A DNA stretch of 64,000 nucleotides from Adiantum capillus-veneris (taxonomy: Eukaryota; Streptophyta; Polypodiopsida; Polypodiales; Pteridaceae), in assembly GCA_014529385.2 (NCBI GenBank), contig CM043958.1, positions 74,393,169 through 74,457,168 on the forward strand, read 5' to 3'. The translations under genes and the position numbers were made by a program. This document shows, piece after piece, positions 1 through 10,615 of this stretch. The first letter of the stretch is position 1, and each line of letters opens with the position of its first letter. The notes beneath the pieces are model-generated. The model did no database searches. It was not told where the DNA came from and saw only the letters and a program-made list of their open reading frames with translations.

Positions 1-2676
1 TGAGTGACATTGACAGAGTGTAAAATCCTCAACTCCCAATCCATAGCGGCCTTCCACTACTCATCCACCTCTAAGGTGATCTTATCCTTCAGTGTGTCTT
101 CTTCAGCTTTTGACAGCTGGACCATTGGCACTATATCTGTATCTGTGATGTGAATCTGAAAATATTCATCATCACTCGGCTCTGCTGTGGACTGCGCCTC
201 AAACTCAGGAAACGAGACTGAGGAAATGTCTATTTGTGGTGGCTCTAAAGTGCCTGCCTCCTCCTGCATGTGTGGATTTCCATCTCTGAGGAGTTGATTT
301 ATCCACTTTAGTTCTGCTATCTCCTTTAGGAGCTCCTCCTCTCTTTGAGTCCGCATGAGTGCCAGGTCTCTGTGCTGTGATTGTTCAAGCTTTAATTCCA
401 ATTCTAAGTCCTTGTTTTTCTTGTCAAGTGCCTTATACACTTCATTAGTTCCCTTGATCGAGGCCGCAGCTAGGTTTTCTCTGATTTGTCGTAAGAAAAT
501 AACCTGATCATTGATTCTCTATTCAAAATATTGCAAGGAAGCATTGGCAACATCTAGCTGCACTTGAATTTTTTGAGCTGACAGAGAGGTCGTAAGAAGT
601 TCATTCGTCACTTCTATTAGCTGCTCTTCTTTTACCTTGCAGGCATCAGATAATTTGGTGAGGAGATCACCTATCTCCTCCATTTCATTTTGTTGTCTAT
701 CTCTGGCCATCTGATGCTGATCCGCTTTTGCCCTCAGCTATTGCGCTTGCCTTTGGAGATCAATCATGATAATCATCATGTCTTCTAGCTCTCCTTGAAG
801 AGCGTTGATCACCATCTCCAGTTCCTTGGCCTTTGTGCTGCGGTTCAAAGCTGTTAAACGGAGTCTCTCTGTCATTTCCTGCATTTGGCGTGCATATTCA
901 TTGACCTGTATTATAACTTCATCGTTTGTCTGCCACTCCTCGTCTCGTGCCAGCTTGGATGTGCATGCATCCTCGTGTGTTGATTCTTGCTGTGTCATAA
1001 TTGTTGGTGGTTCTTGTGTGGAGGTAGATGGTTTCTCTTCTTTTGGCCATCCCGAGGCTTTGATGCCTCGACAATTTTTGGCTGAGTAGAAGTAGATGGT
1101 GTGGTCTCAACCCTTGCTGTCTCTTCACGTTCCAGCCTTTCTTCCTTCTCTGTCTCGGGCTCTATCTCAGGTGCAATGGTAGGCTCTTTTTCTGTATCCG
1201 CTTACTTATCAGTTTCTTCTTTTGTCTTTTGAGTCTCTTCTGCTGCCTACTCCGGTTCTAGCTCGGCTTCTTTTTCCTTTTGTCCGTCGGGGTGGTCAGC
1301 TTTTTGTGTTGATTCTATTCGTTGGGTGGACTCCAAATCTTTCTCTTTTTCAGACTCTACTTCTTCATTGGTACGTTTGCCTGCTGGTGATGGTGGTGGG
1401 CTAGGCATGGGATGGTTTTGTTGTTTCGGGGGTGGTGAGGCGGGTCGGGGAGATCCATGGCTTTGCTCTTGTGTAGCCATTTCCTCAGCTTTCTTTGTAG
1501 CTTCTTCTACCTCTTTCAGCTTTAGGGCTTTGGCTTCTTGGTACATTCTTTCTAAATATTCTGTTGGATCATCTGCCTCTTTTCTGATATGATGCTTTAT
1601 TCGAGGTCCTTTCAGCCCTGTGGGTACCCACTTTTCTGGGTCCTTCCCTTGTGCTTGCCTGTTGTGCTGGTAAGCCTATTTTACTCTTTCAAAACGTGCT
1701 TGTTTTTGAGCTGCCTCCTCTTGATGGGCAGCCACAACTTTTCTCTTCATCTCTTCTCTCCAAGCTCTCTTTTCTTCATTGTCAGAGCTCTCACTAATAT
1801 GCCGCTTTGGTGAGTTTTCATCTGACTCATCATCTGATTTTTGTGACATTTTACCTGACCTTGTAGCTCGTGGAGAGGGTTGTGCTGCCAAAATCCACGG
1901 TAGGTTGTCGGCCATGCCGATGGCATGATAGGCTATTCTAGTCAACACCTCTGGCGCCCCCAAGTATGTGATTTTTCCTTCCTTCTTGAATATACGGCAC
2001 GTGGTCCATAGGATGCCTTATTGTTGACTTAAGAACCTGAGTGAAGGTGGTGACCACGGCGTGATTTGGTGTACTGTATCTTGGTGGCCTTTTTGCCAAA
2101 AAATAAAAGTGTTGATGGTACAAACGGGCTGGCTCTTCCACCTGTTTGTGGATAAGATCGGCAAATGTAGCCGTGGCTATCTCCTTGGTAAATGTGCCTG
2201 CGGTTTTCCCTGTCTCTTGCCCGCATGGTCATTCCTTCAGTGGGCAATCTGAGTGCCTCTGCCACTATCTCTTTCGTGATTACTACCTTGACCTTGTTCG
2301 CTTGGGTATTGGATATTTGTGCGGTTTCGTCCTCTTTGATGGTGGATAGAAGCTCGTAAGCTTTCTAAAAGTCCACTCCGCAAGGCTCTTGTTCATAGAA
2401 ATGCCTGAGCCCCAACCTGCGGTTAGCCTCTTTGGTTTCTGGTTTGGCAGCTACATCATAGACCTCTTTGGGTAGGAGTTGCAACTCCACCTAATGCCCT
2501 TCTTCACTCTTGAACGTGCCAGTGAAGACCATAGTGTGGTGCTCTTCCAACTATTTTTTAGAAAGGTAGGATGCCTTTGCCGCTTTGAATGACTCAGGGT
2601 CCAGTTGATACGCAAGAAGTTCTTGTAGTTTCTCTTTCTGGTTTAGCTTCTTCTTGGCCCTCTCCGTTGCTTGCAT
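1..2676 (-). pseudogene. Broken long coiled-coil ORF, continues past window start
   Basis: Reading the minus strand from an ATG at 2674-2676, one conceptual protein of about 890 or more codons can be followed to the window edge through at least three frame changes (near 2230, 1965 and 1000-1130). The N-terminal part is charged and helical (starts MQATERAKKKLNQKEKLQE). A middle segment (about 2265-1870) contains KVVITKEIVAEALRLPTEG and later MADNLPWILAAQPSPR. It is followed by a K/E/Q-rich and proline-rich linker, and a C-terminal half (998-57) is strongly predicted by eye to be coiled coil. Nonsense codons are nearly all TAG (57, 519, 738, 1247, 1676, 2365, 2491, 2551), plus TAA at 1202. The middle resembles N-terminal domains of plant transposon-associated proteins, but I cannot name the family. 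It lies downstream of the same 285-bp repeats that form the leader of element A, so it may be an extra ORF of that retroelement family or a captured gene. Not functional as it stands. Confidence 0.6.
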
Positions 2677-2819
2677 TGCTCCTGTTCAGTGAATAGAGTG
2701 CAAAGTTAGTAGATTTGTCGGATTTTTCTCTGGAATGTTCTTTTAGACTGAAATGCTGATAATCTGGTCCAAATTGCTTCAAATCGATTTTTGAACAAGC
2801 AAAGATGCATAAAATCATG

Positions 2820-3560
2820 CAAGGAACAAAATTGTATGGTCAAAACAAAAATTTGCAACCAAAGTAAATAATCCCGATTATTTACAACTGAGGAAAACTT
2901 CCAACTTTTTGCAAACTTGGCTTTATAGGCTTGAAGTATATACCCAATACATGCTCTGAGTGAATTATGGGCTCATTTGGATGCACGGGTTGAAAATGGT
3001 ACCAGATTTTGTCTTTAAGTCTCTGAAACAGTAGATATAAAGGAAATTTGAGATTTTGAACTCCAAATTGATTCAAAGTTGGCTAGTGGGCTTATCACAA
3101 CATGTACTTTGGATGTATGATGGCAAAATATCAAAATTCCTCAATTTTGACCAAAAAGTAAATAATCTTGATTATTAACTTTTCTTCCAAAATTGACTTT
3201 TTTTTGGGACAAATTGGTTCTAGGCATGGTATAGACCTTGGGTATGAGATATGAGGTGATTTGGATCAAGAAAAGTTGTTCATAACCCAAATTTTGGCTT
3301 GCAAAGACTTCTTTGCGTTTTTTGGCAATTTTACAAGTAAGGGGTGGTCATTTTGGTTCATACCTGATTTTTGGCATGTTATAGGTGTGTAAACATTATA
3401 GGTGAGATGAGTTGACAATTTCGAAGCAAAACTAATGCAAAAGTAAATAATCACGATTATTAACTTCAGTGATAAAAACTTTGCAAAACCCACAAACTTT
3501 GACGTAGACATGTTTCATACACCTAATACAAGTCCTAGATTGAATTTGGTCAAGTTTGGT
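2820..3560 (-). repeat. 285-bp tandem repeats with palindromic core (set 1)
   Basis: Three units each carry the near-palindrome AAATAATCnCGATTATT, at about 2866, 3158 and 3442 (spacing 290 and 284). Flanking text is also shared (trailing motifs such as tttgcaa and aagttt, and a 'gggctta..acaacatg' block). The same family occurs at 16.94-18.15 kb in the leader of element A, which argues that this block belongs to the same retroelement family. Confidence 0.75.
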
Positions 3561-4897
3561 CATGCCGGCATCACTTTGTGCTCTGTCGACTCTAAAATCA
3601 CCGTTTTTTGTGACTACTTTGTCTGTTGGGTTGGTCGGTCAACTTTGAGGCTTTGGACTTGTCCGTAACATATTCGTGAAGCAACTTGTCCAATTCTGGC
3701 TCATTTGGAGTCAGTTTGGTCTCGTATGTGGAATTTGACGCTTTGTAACCTTTGAGCCGTTTTTTGCTTTTCAAGGCTTTGCTTGATGGATTTCACCAAA
3801 CCAATCATATACATTGTATATGGACCTCATTAGCAAGCCATCTGTGGAGTCAGGTTGAAATTCTGGCATTTGCCAAAAACCTAACTTTTCTACTGGGGAC
3901 CCCCCTGACCCCAGTCAAATTGGCATCTGATGATATAGAAATGTTCTATCATGTTAGGGCATGCTATGGTTCAAATCCCATCCAATTTGGTCAAGCTGGC
4001 AGGCCGCTATGGTTAGTTTTAGGTTGTAGGTCTTCATGCACTGCTCAGTTTCTAGGGTTTTTCCTAAGGCTTTAGACTAGCTACTGGCCGTACAAAATGG
4101 ATCATTATCGAGTAAAGAACTTACCCCTCATGTCTCGTGTGAGATGGCGCTGAAAATGGTCAATTGTGGGCTCCGGACATGTCGCACGAAAGAGACTGAA
4201 ATCTCTCTCTACAAAGGCCCCAAGTGGAAATGAGGTGGTTTTAGCCTACCATGGATATCTATACCTAGACTTCCCAAACCAAATTTCCCCAGATTTCCCT
4301 GTTAGTCCTACTAAGCCGTGAAATCTATGTTAGACTCAAAAATTTCCCTAATCGGATTCTTGTAGCTCATTCTGCAAGAATTTTGCAAAAGTAGGCTTGG
4401 CCGCCTAATTTAGGCTTCTTGCTTCCATCTTTTGATTTCATTAAAACTTTTTGTGCTTGTTTGCCTTGTCTTTCTGATCACCATCGTGTCTTCCATTTTT
4501 CCCTCTAAGATTCCCTGTTATTTATTATTAATTTTGACCTGTTTATCTGAAAAAATCAAAGAAACTAGCAAAATGCTCTAAAAAAGTAAAGTAAAAATCC
4601 AATAATTAAGAAAATCCCTTGAAAAATACATCTTTATTGTTTTTTGTTGGATTTCTCCATTTTTATGCCTCCTTATCAACAAAAATGATGAGCAATACCC
4701 AAAAAATGACTATTTTTGATGATTTTTTGATAGTATATACACTATTTACACTCATCGGGAAGATATTATCAGTGAGTTTTCTCTTGATGATGAATTATAA
4801 GGGCATTATTAGGTAATTTTATAAAAAATCACACATTAACATAGAACTTTTTCCTCTCTCTTTAAACATTTCCCTTAATTACTTAGTACTTAGTGCC
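3561..4897. other. No gene seen; AT-rich spacer
   Basis: I find no recognisable coding segment, RNA gene or clear LTR boundary. The right edge (4898-4913) is a pyrimidine run that, read on the minus strand, is the purine tract AGGAGGGGAGGAAGGG. This is a candidate polypurine tract for element A. I could not identify an LTR copy beside it that matches 18.69 kb. Confidence 0.4.
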
Positions 4898-4959
4898 CTT
4901 CCTCCCCTCCTAGATGGCGTACTCCGGGACGACTGTGTGCATGGGTTGAACAATTGTGT

Positions 4960-6250
4960 CTATACATAGCAATGATTGGCTCTGCCATGATATCAAGATC
5001 AATGCAATTCAAACCAATATGCTATGCAAGAGCTGGGTCTTGAGTAATTAACTCAAGGTTTTCTGATGTCAAGGTTTGCTACTGATGTCTTCCAAAGAGA
5101 AAATCTTGTAGCTTTTGTGCTATTTGCTTGATTGTAACATTAGGGTGCTTTAGCACTCTGATTGGGTGAGCTGTTGGTAGCACTTTTGACTGTTGTTGAG
5201 CTTTTTCTCTCTATTGGTAGCTCCGTCGGCTTGGTGCTACATGGTGTGTTGGAGTCGATTGAGACTTAACTCGCCATTGCTTGATTGGTTTCGTGGTTTG
5301 TGGAGAAGATAAGTGCTCCTTTTTCTTCCAAACCCTTGTCATGTTAGGTTCTTTTCTTAGAGATGCTCAATTCTGTGTTCGAACCCTTGGAGCCTTTTTT
5401 GGTTTCTTCGGTGAAGTTTTAGGCACCCAGATATGATTCGGTTTATCCGTAAGCTGCTATGCTTTTGGTACCCAAATTTGCCTGACTCCTTGTATGCTAC
5501 ATGTAGCATTCTATTGTTGACGGAATGGAGAAGATTGGATTCATGGATTGGTCTTCTGATTGCTTCTTTTCCATTCCTCTTTTCTTGGTGCAATTGGAAC
5601 AATGAGTTGCCCTCCTTTAGGTGATAGCTTTAGTTGATTTGTATCCCAATCTGGTATTGCTTTGTATGTACGCATCCAGGGAAATCCAAGAATCATTGTC
5701 TCATTCATGTGTTCATCTGGCAAGCATACAAAATAATGAGGACATGAACATCCATGTACTACCACGTTCAAGTTGACTATGCCCAATGTTGGAGTTGGAT
5801 TCTTGTAATTGTCGCTATTCCTGCTATCAATGCTTGACTTGTTGCCTTCTTGTATGTGGAATAACTGACTGCATTCACTCTAGCTCCTGTGTCTACCAAA
5901 GCATTGGTGCTATGATTGTTGAGCTGTACTTTGATGCATAGATCCATTCCATCTAACCAGTCGTCATCTGTTGAAATTGCGTCTTTAGGTAATTCCCATT
6001 GTCGATCATAACAACAAGCTCCTGTGTCTACCAAAGCATTGGTGCTATGATTGTTGACCTGTAATTTGATGCATAGATCCATTCCATCTAACCAACCGTC
6101 ATCTTTTGAAACTGCGTATTTAGGTAATTCCCATTGTCGATCATCTATTTCCAAAGTGTTGATGGGAATCGGTATCTGTTGATTCTTGAGAGTAGCTTTC
6201 CGCTTGAGTACCCGAAGCCTAGCTTCCTCTTGGGCTTCATAAATAACCTG
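4960..6250 (-). pseudogene. Post-integrase retropepsin-like ORF with duplicated active-site segment
   Basis: Directly after the tandem TGA-TAG stops that end integrase (6256-6251), the same reading frame is open again (QVIYEAQEEARLRVLKRKA) and enters a retropepsin-like domain. It contains NNHSTNALVDTGA twice, 45 residues apart, then after a frame break NVVVHG...HYFVCLP and ETMILGFPWM, the usual second half of a retropepsin. The C-terminal tail (about 5540-4960) is basic and proline-rich, repeats IWVPK twice, and is cut by several TAG codons. Canonical Ty3 elements have their protease before RT, and this element has one there too (12.8-13.1 kb). A second retropepsin after integrase is therefore atypical. 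It could be an added 3' ORF or a remnant of another element inserted in register; the shared frame favours the first. Confidence 0.6.
5882..6146 (-). repeat. In-frame 135-bp tandem duplication
   Basis: The segment starting at 5882 recurs at 6017 (period 135 bp, 45 codons) with about 93% identity by eye. It duplicates the block from DRQWELPK through ALVDTGA. Most differences change amino acids (for example Y/D, K/T, G/D, L/V). The duplication leaves the frame open across both copies. Confidence 0.9.
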
Positions 6251-6253
6251 CTA

Positions 6254-6918
6254 TCATTTGATCTTTCTTTGTTTGGATGCATGCATTCTCTCTAGCAATT
6301 CATTGGTTAGTGGAAAATTGTATTTCTTTAAATGACATCCACTAATCCAATTAGCCATTGGTTCACCATCTAGGGTGGACAATTTTATTGCTCCACTTGG
6401 AGATACATCTTCACTGATAAATGGACGGTTTCCCTTTTTTTTAAACTTGGGAATGTGTTCCTTAAGGCAATAGAGCAGAACTAAGTCCCCTTTCTTGAAG
6501 ATTTTTGTGATTAGGTGGGAATCAAAAAACTGTTTTTGTTTCCACTTTTGTGCATAGATATGAGCTACAAAAGTTAGCCTTTGCTTGTCTAGCTTTTCCA
6601 AATCTTCAAGTCTTTCTGACAATTCATGTCAAGTCCACTCAAGATTCTGTGCTACCCTTAATGTCGGCAATAGAAATTCTATTGGCAGTATGGCATCAAG
6701 ACTATAAACAAGGTTAAAGGGTGTAGCATTTAGAGCTGTTTTGAATGAAACTCGATAAGCCCATAGAGCAGCATGGAGATTTATTTCCCAGTCTGTCCTT
6801 CCTGAACTAACCACTTTGGTCAGTACGGAGCTAAGAATTTTATTTGTATGCTCAGCTTGTCCATTTTCTTGTGGGTGATAGGGGGCTAATTTGTTATGGA
6901 TGACCATAAACTCATTAA
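6254..6918 (-). pseudogene. Integrase, second part (catalytic E and C-terminal domain), element A
   Basis: This is the downstream half of integrase, separated from the first half by the 1,339-bp insertion. It begins NEFMVIHNKLAPYHPQENG, followed by QAEHTNK with the catalytic glutamate. Next come the typical WALWAYR-like segment (HAALWAYRVSFKTALNATPF) and a C-terminal domain ending in SGAIKLSTLDGEPMANWISG. A frame break lies near 6625. The C-terminus closes with the stops TGA and TAG at 6256-6251. Function in the parent element is joining of cDNA to host DNA in the nucleus; it is now inactive because of the insertion and frame breaks. Confidence 0.85.
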
Positions 6919-8257
6919 CACTAGGTTGGTAATGGGACACTTTTATGTCTTGGGACACTTTTATGTCCTGTGAAGTGACCATTTTCCTTGAATTATGTCA
7001 AGAGTTTCAAAATGGATTTGGAGGTGCTATCTGTCTACAAAGTTGTCTCATGAGCTGAAAAAAACTTGATATTTTTTTGGAATATCAATTCCATCTTTAA
7101 CCTTGTCCTTGCACAACATTTCACAACCTAAACTGTGTGAAAAAACGGGTCCTGTTTTTGGCTTTTTTCAACTTTTTGCAACTATACCACTCTAGAATTC
7201 ATGTTTGTGAGGTCTATAATGCTAGAGAACTATCTTTAGTAGTCCTCAACATGTCCTGATGCTTCTAGGGAGAAATAGATGTTAAAGTTGTAAGTTATGA
7301 CCAAATTACAAAAATTGTCAAATCCTGTTTTTTTGCAAATTTTAGCTCTTCTATGATCTTTTTGGTGGCTTTCATGATATCCAAATGCAGTTTTGATTCT
7401 CTATGTCGCATATTGTAAGATAAAGCTAATATTCCTTGAGTTTTGGGGCACCTAATACCCTATTTTGCATAGTAGACAAGGATGGTTGATTTTTTCAATT
7501 ATAGAAGAAAACGAAACATTCTAGTATATCAAGTATAGCTTTTTCAATATTGTTAGTTTCTTGTGACAACTACATGCATTTTGTAGGTAGTAACCATATC
7601 TAGTCATAAGGATCAAATTTGGCTAGATATTGAATAGTTTCTATGGGATTCTACAACTCATAATGTTGAACCCAGTTTTTTCATGTTTGCTGTATTTAGC
7701 ACTTTATCTTTGTCCCCAAGATTCCCCTTGGTAAGAGATGTATTATTCTTTTGACATGCTCCATGGCTCCTTATGAACCTAAAGGACAATAGGGAACTAA
7801 GAAAACATGCATATATTATTTGTATTGAGCGTGGCTATAGAAACTTTGATGATAGGTTTGCAGAATGGTAAAAATTCAACCTTTTTGTACCTATTTCTTT
7901 TGGCAAAACAAAAAATAGTGAGTGAGAAGCAATCATATATTCTGATCACCAACCTATTGAATTTAGCTACGGAATTTATCTCAAGGCCTACAAAAATCCC
8001 TAATCTTATTTTTATTCAACAAAACGTAAGAAATGACTGTTTTGATGAAAATGTACTGGTCCATCAACTTTGGAGGCTTGGTGTGACCAAAAGATGAGAA
8101 ATTTTACAATTTTCTTATTTTTTCCATGTGTAGTAGGCCTTGAACTATAACCTCATGAAAGGATTTTACAAAATGAATGGATCTACTATGGTTTTGGAGG
8201 TTTTTTTCAAAACCCTGAAAGGACACTTTTATGTCCTGTTAGGTTACCAACCTAGTG
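6919..8257. mobile_element. 1,339-bp TIR DNA transposon inserted in integrase
   Basis: The ends are exact 14-bp inverted repeats (CACTAGGTTGGTAA at 6919-6932, inverse at 8244-8257), flanked on both sides by TTAA (6915-6918 and 8258-8261). Removing the insert plus one TTAA restores the integrase reading frame exactly (EYLL/NEFMVIH). Near the ends are copies of ggacacttttatgtcc, twice on the left (6935-6969) and once on the right. CACTA...TAGTG ends and subterminal repeats recall CACTA elements, but a 4-bp TTAA duplication does not fit CACTA (2-3 bp); a TA target of mariner type is equally consistent. The largest internal ORF (7807-8097, plus) resembles nothing I know, so the element looks non-autonomous. 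Confidence 0.85.
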
Positions 8258-9291
8258 TTAAGCAAATACTCTATTATCTCATTGAGGAAATGAGTTCCCC
8301 GATCACTGAAAATCTCCATTAGCAGTCCATATCTCGTGAATACATACTCACATAAGAATGCAGCAGTGGTTCTGGCATCATTCTTTTGGGTTGCTTTAGC
8401 CTCAACCCACTTGGTCAAATATTTTGTAGCTACAATGATATACTGAGCTTGGGTTCTATAAGCATGTGGCTGTATCGGTCCAACAAAATCTATTCTCCAT
8501 TTTGTGAAGGCTCTAGCCCCCATCATTGGTCTTAAGGGCATGCTGTCTACTTGTGTTGGCATTTTTGCTCGTTGACAAGCATCACACCTTCGAACATATT
8601 CTTTAGCATCTGCAAAAAGTGTTTGCCATCATATGCCTCCCATCAAGATTGCTCTTGCGGTGGTCTCACTAGAAAAGTGACCTCTAGCTAATTCAGCATG
8701 TGCTTGTTCTATAATCGGAATATACTCGTTTTCATTTGCACAAAGACGCAAATGTTGATCTTCACCTCTCCGATACAATTGGTTCCTAGTAAGAGCATAG
8801 TCTCTTGATTCAGTTTCAATTGCTCTTTGATGACGTTTACTCATATCCTCAGGAAATATTCGACTCGATAAGTAAGTAACCAGATAATTACTCCACTTAG
8901 GAACAGGTGACACTTGAAACAATGTTACATGAGAAATGGGTGTGTTTTTTTTACATTGAGGGAAATCTTTTACAAAAGATCTAACATCTCTCCTCATAGT
9001 CGGCCAAAATACTCCAAGTCTCAAGATTCGTTGCATAGTTTGGTCTTTCACAAAGTGAAGTCCTACTATGGTAATATGTGCTTGACTTATGTATTGTTCT
9101 TTTTCTTCAGGGTTAATGCATAAAAGAAATATCCCGTCTCGCTTTCTTTTATATAGACTTCCAGCTAGTAATTGATACATAGCCAATTGCTCGATTAAAT
9201 CAATTGTGATAGGAAGTGGTATTTGTGAATCCACTTGAGCTATTGTCATCAATGACACAATGTTTTTCGACCATCTAGGTATCATTTCCAC
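8258..9291 (-). pseudogene. Integrase, first part with two H2C2 modules, element A
   Basis: Two successive modules of the 'LYRR...LC...AH...GHF...W' type are visible. The first reads GSLYKRKRDG, then SQAHITIVGLHFVKDQTM, FWPTMRRDV and FVKDFPQCKK, with Phe where the first Cys is expected. After a linker (HVTLFQVSPVPKWSNYLVTYL) comes the second: NQLYRRGEDQHLRLC, EQAHAELARGHFSSETT, then the CDACQR region (8563-8628) with an in-frame break. The catalytic core follows with TKWRIDFVGPIQ and EIFSDRGTHF, the first two acidic residues of the D-D-E triad, and stops at the insertion boundary EIIEYLL. Duplicated zinc-binding modules are unusual against the single copy of textbook Ty3 integrases. Confidence 0.8.
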
Positions 9292-9738
9292 GAGAACAAA
9301 TAGGCATCTGGTAAATCATCGTCTGCCACTTTAGGTAATACCCTTGAAACAATCCTTGACAAATGATCTGCTTGTTGATGTGTAGTGCCTTTTTTTACAA
9401 CCATAGTGAAATCAAATTTGAGAAGAATGATGAACCATCTCACTATTCTCCCTGTGCTGCATCGCTTGTTGACCAAATACAACAAAACTTAACATGGTCC
9501 ACAAAGAACACAAACTTGTTGGCTAATAGGTAATGTCTATACTTTTTAACGGCATAGATCATTCCTAGTCCTTCTCTTTTGGTGGTGGTGTAATTATTTT
9601 CTACCATGTTCAATTGTTGACTAGCATAAAAAATAGGAAAGTCAACTTTTCCATCTCCTGGTTGAGCTAGTATATAACCAATAGCAAAGTTTCAAGCATC
9701 TACATGTACGTGGAATACCTTATCTGAATCTGGTGCTT
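9292..9738 (-). pseudogene. RNase H domain, element A
   Basis: The minus strand reads HVHVDA, a TAG, then NFAIGYILAQPGDGKVDFP, IFYASQQLN, YTTTKREGLGMIYAVKKYRHYL and, in a shifted frame, RWFIILLKFDFTMVVKKGTT followed by HQQADHLSRI. These are the usual landmarks of the Ty3 RNase H that degrades the RNA strand during reverse transcription, including an early Asp, the Glu of KREGLGMIYA and the ADHLSR ending. It joins RT upstream and integrase downstream. One stop and one frame break show it is inactive. Confidence 0.8.
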
Positions 9739-10560
9739 TCAATATTGAAGCTCGAGAGCTTGCTTAAGCTTCATGAAGGATTCTTCACATGCCTCGGTCC
9801 ATTGAAAGTGCATAATCAAGCTATACATGGGTTTTGCAATTATAGCATACATGTAGATGAATCTTCGATAATATCCACAATGTCCCATGAAGGCTTGTAC
9901 CCCTTTGACTGTTGTTGGTTTAGGCAAATAAGCAATGACATGATCTTCTCAATATCTGTAGCTATGCCATTTTTAGACACTATATGTCCAAGAATTTTCC
10001 CTTGTCTTCCCATGAATGTGCACTTTTCAGGATTTAAGAAAATCCTATAAAGTCTACATTTCTCGAATACCTTTTTGAGGTGTTCAAAATATTCAGGCTG
10101 GATTGATGAATGTATGCATAGATCATCCATATATACTTCTGAGAATTTTCGAAGATACTCTTTGAAAGCATGGCTCATCAACGTCTGAAATGTGGCTAGA
10201 GCATTAGTTAACCCAAACGGCATAACCCGATAGGAAAATATACCCCATTCTATTGTAAAAGCAATTTTATGCTGATCTTTTGGGTAAACCAAAAGTTGAT
10301 TGTATCCTGAAAAGCCGTCTAAGAAGCTGTAAGCTTCTTTTCTTGCAACTCGTTCTAAAACATGCTCAGTTATTGAAAGAGGAAAGTTGTCTCTAATGGT
10401 AGCTGCATTCACTCTTTTGAGATTAACACACACTCATAATTTCCCATTCTTCTTAGGTACTACAACAATTGGAGACACCCAATTTGTGTGTTAAATTTCG
10501 TAAATGAATTCAGCTTCCTTTAGTTTTCCAATCTCTTCTATGATCTTCTGGAAAATGTTT
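9739..10560 (-). pseudogene. Reverse transcriptase domain, element A
   Basis: Palm and finger motifs are clear: MCVNLKRVNAATIRDNFPLS, FLDGFSGYNQLLV, IAFTIEWGIFSYRVMPFGLT, the catalytic YMDDLCIHSS, and CTFMGRQGKILGHIVSKNGI. After a frame change near 9920 come the thumb/connection motifs VQAFMGHCGYYRRFI and FQWTEACEESFMKLKQAL. The N-terminal finger (10434-10560) is present but holds stops. This enzyme copies the retroelement RNA into DNA in cytoplasmic particles. It sits between the protease linker, split by a MITE at 10616-10903, and RNase H. Confidence 0.88.
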
Positions 10561-10615
10561 TGTTATAAGTGCATGGTCTCTGTCTACTTGGTTCGGCATC
10601 ATCTCTCATGGGTAT

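Noticed and set aside
2594-2818. Separate small minus-strand gene
   Set aside because: It is an alternative frame over the start of the coiled-coil ORF.
3841-4160. A PBS for a second element between 3.6 and 4.9 kb
   Set aside because: Only weak partial matches such as ggcgctgaaaatgg; none had the expected 18-base pattern or an LTR edge.
7807-8097. 96-residue ORF as a transposase
   Set aside because: No transposase motif, too short, and the host element looks non-autonomous.
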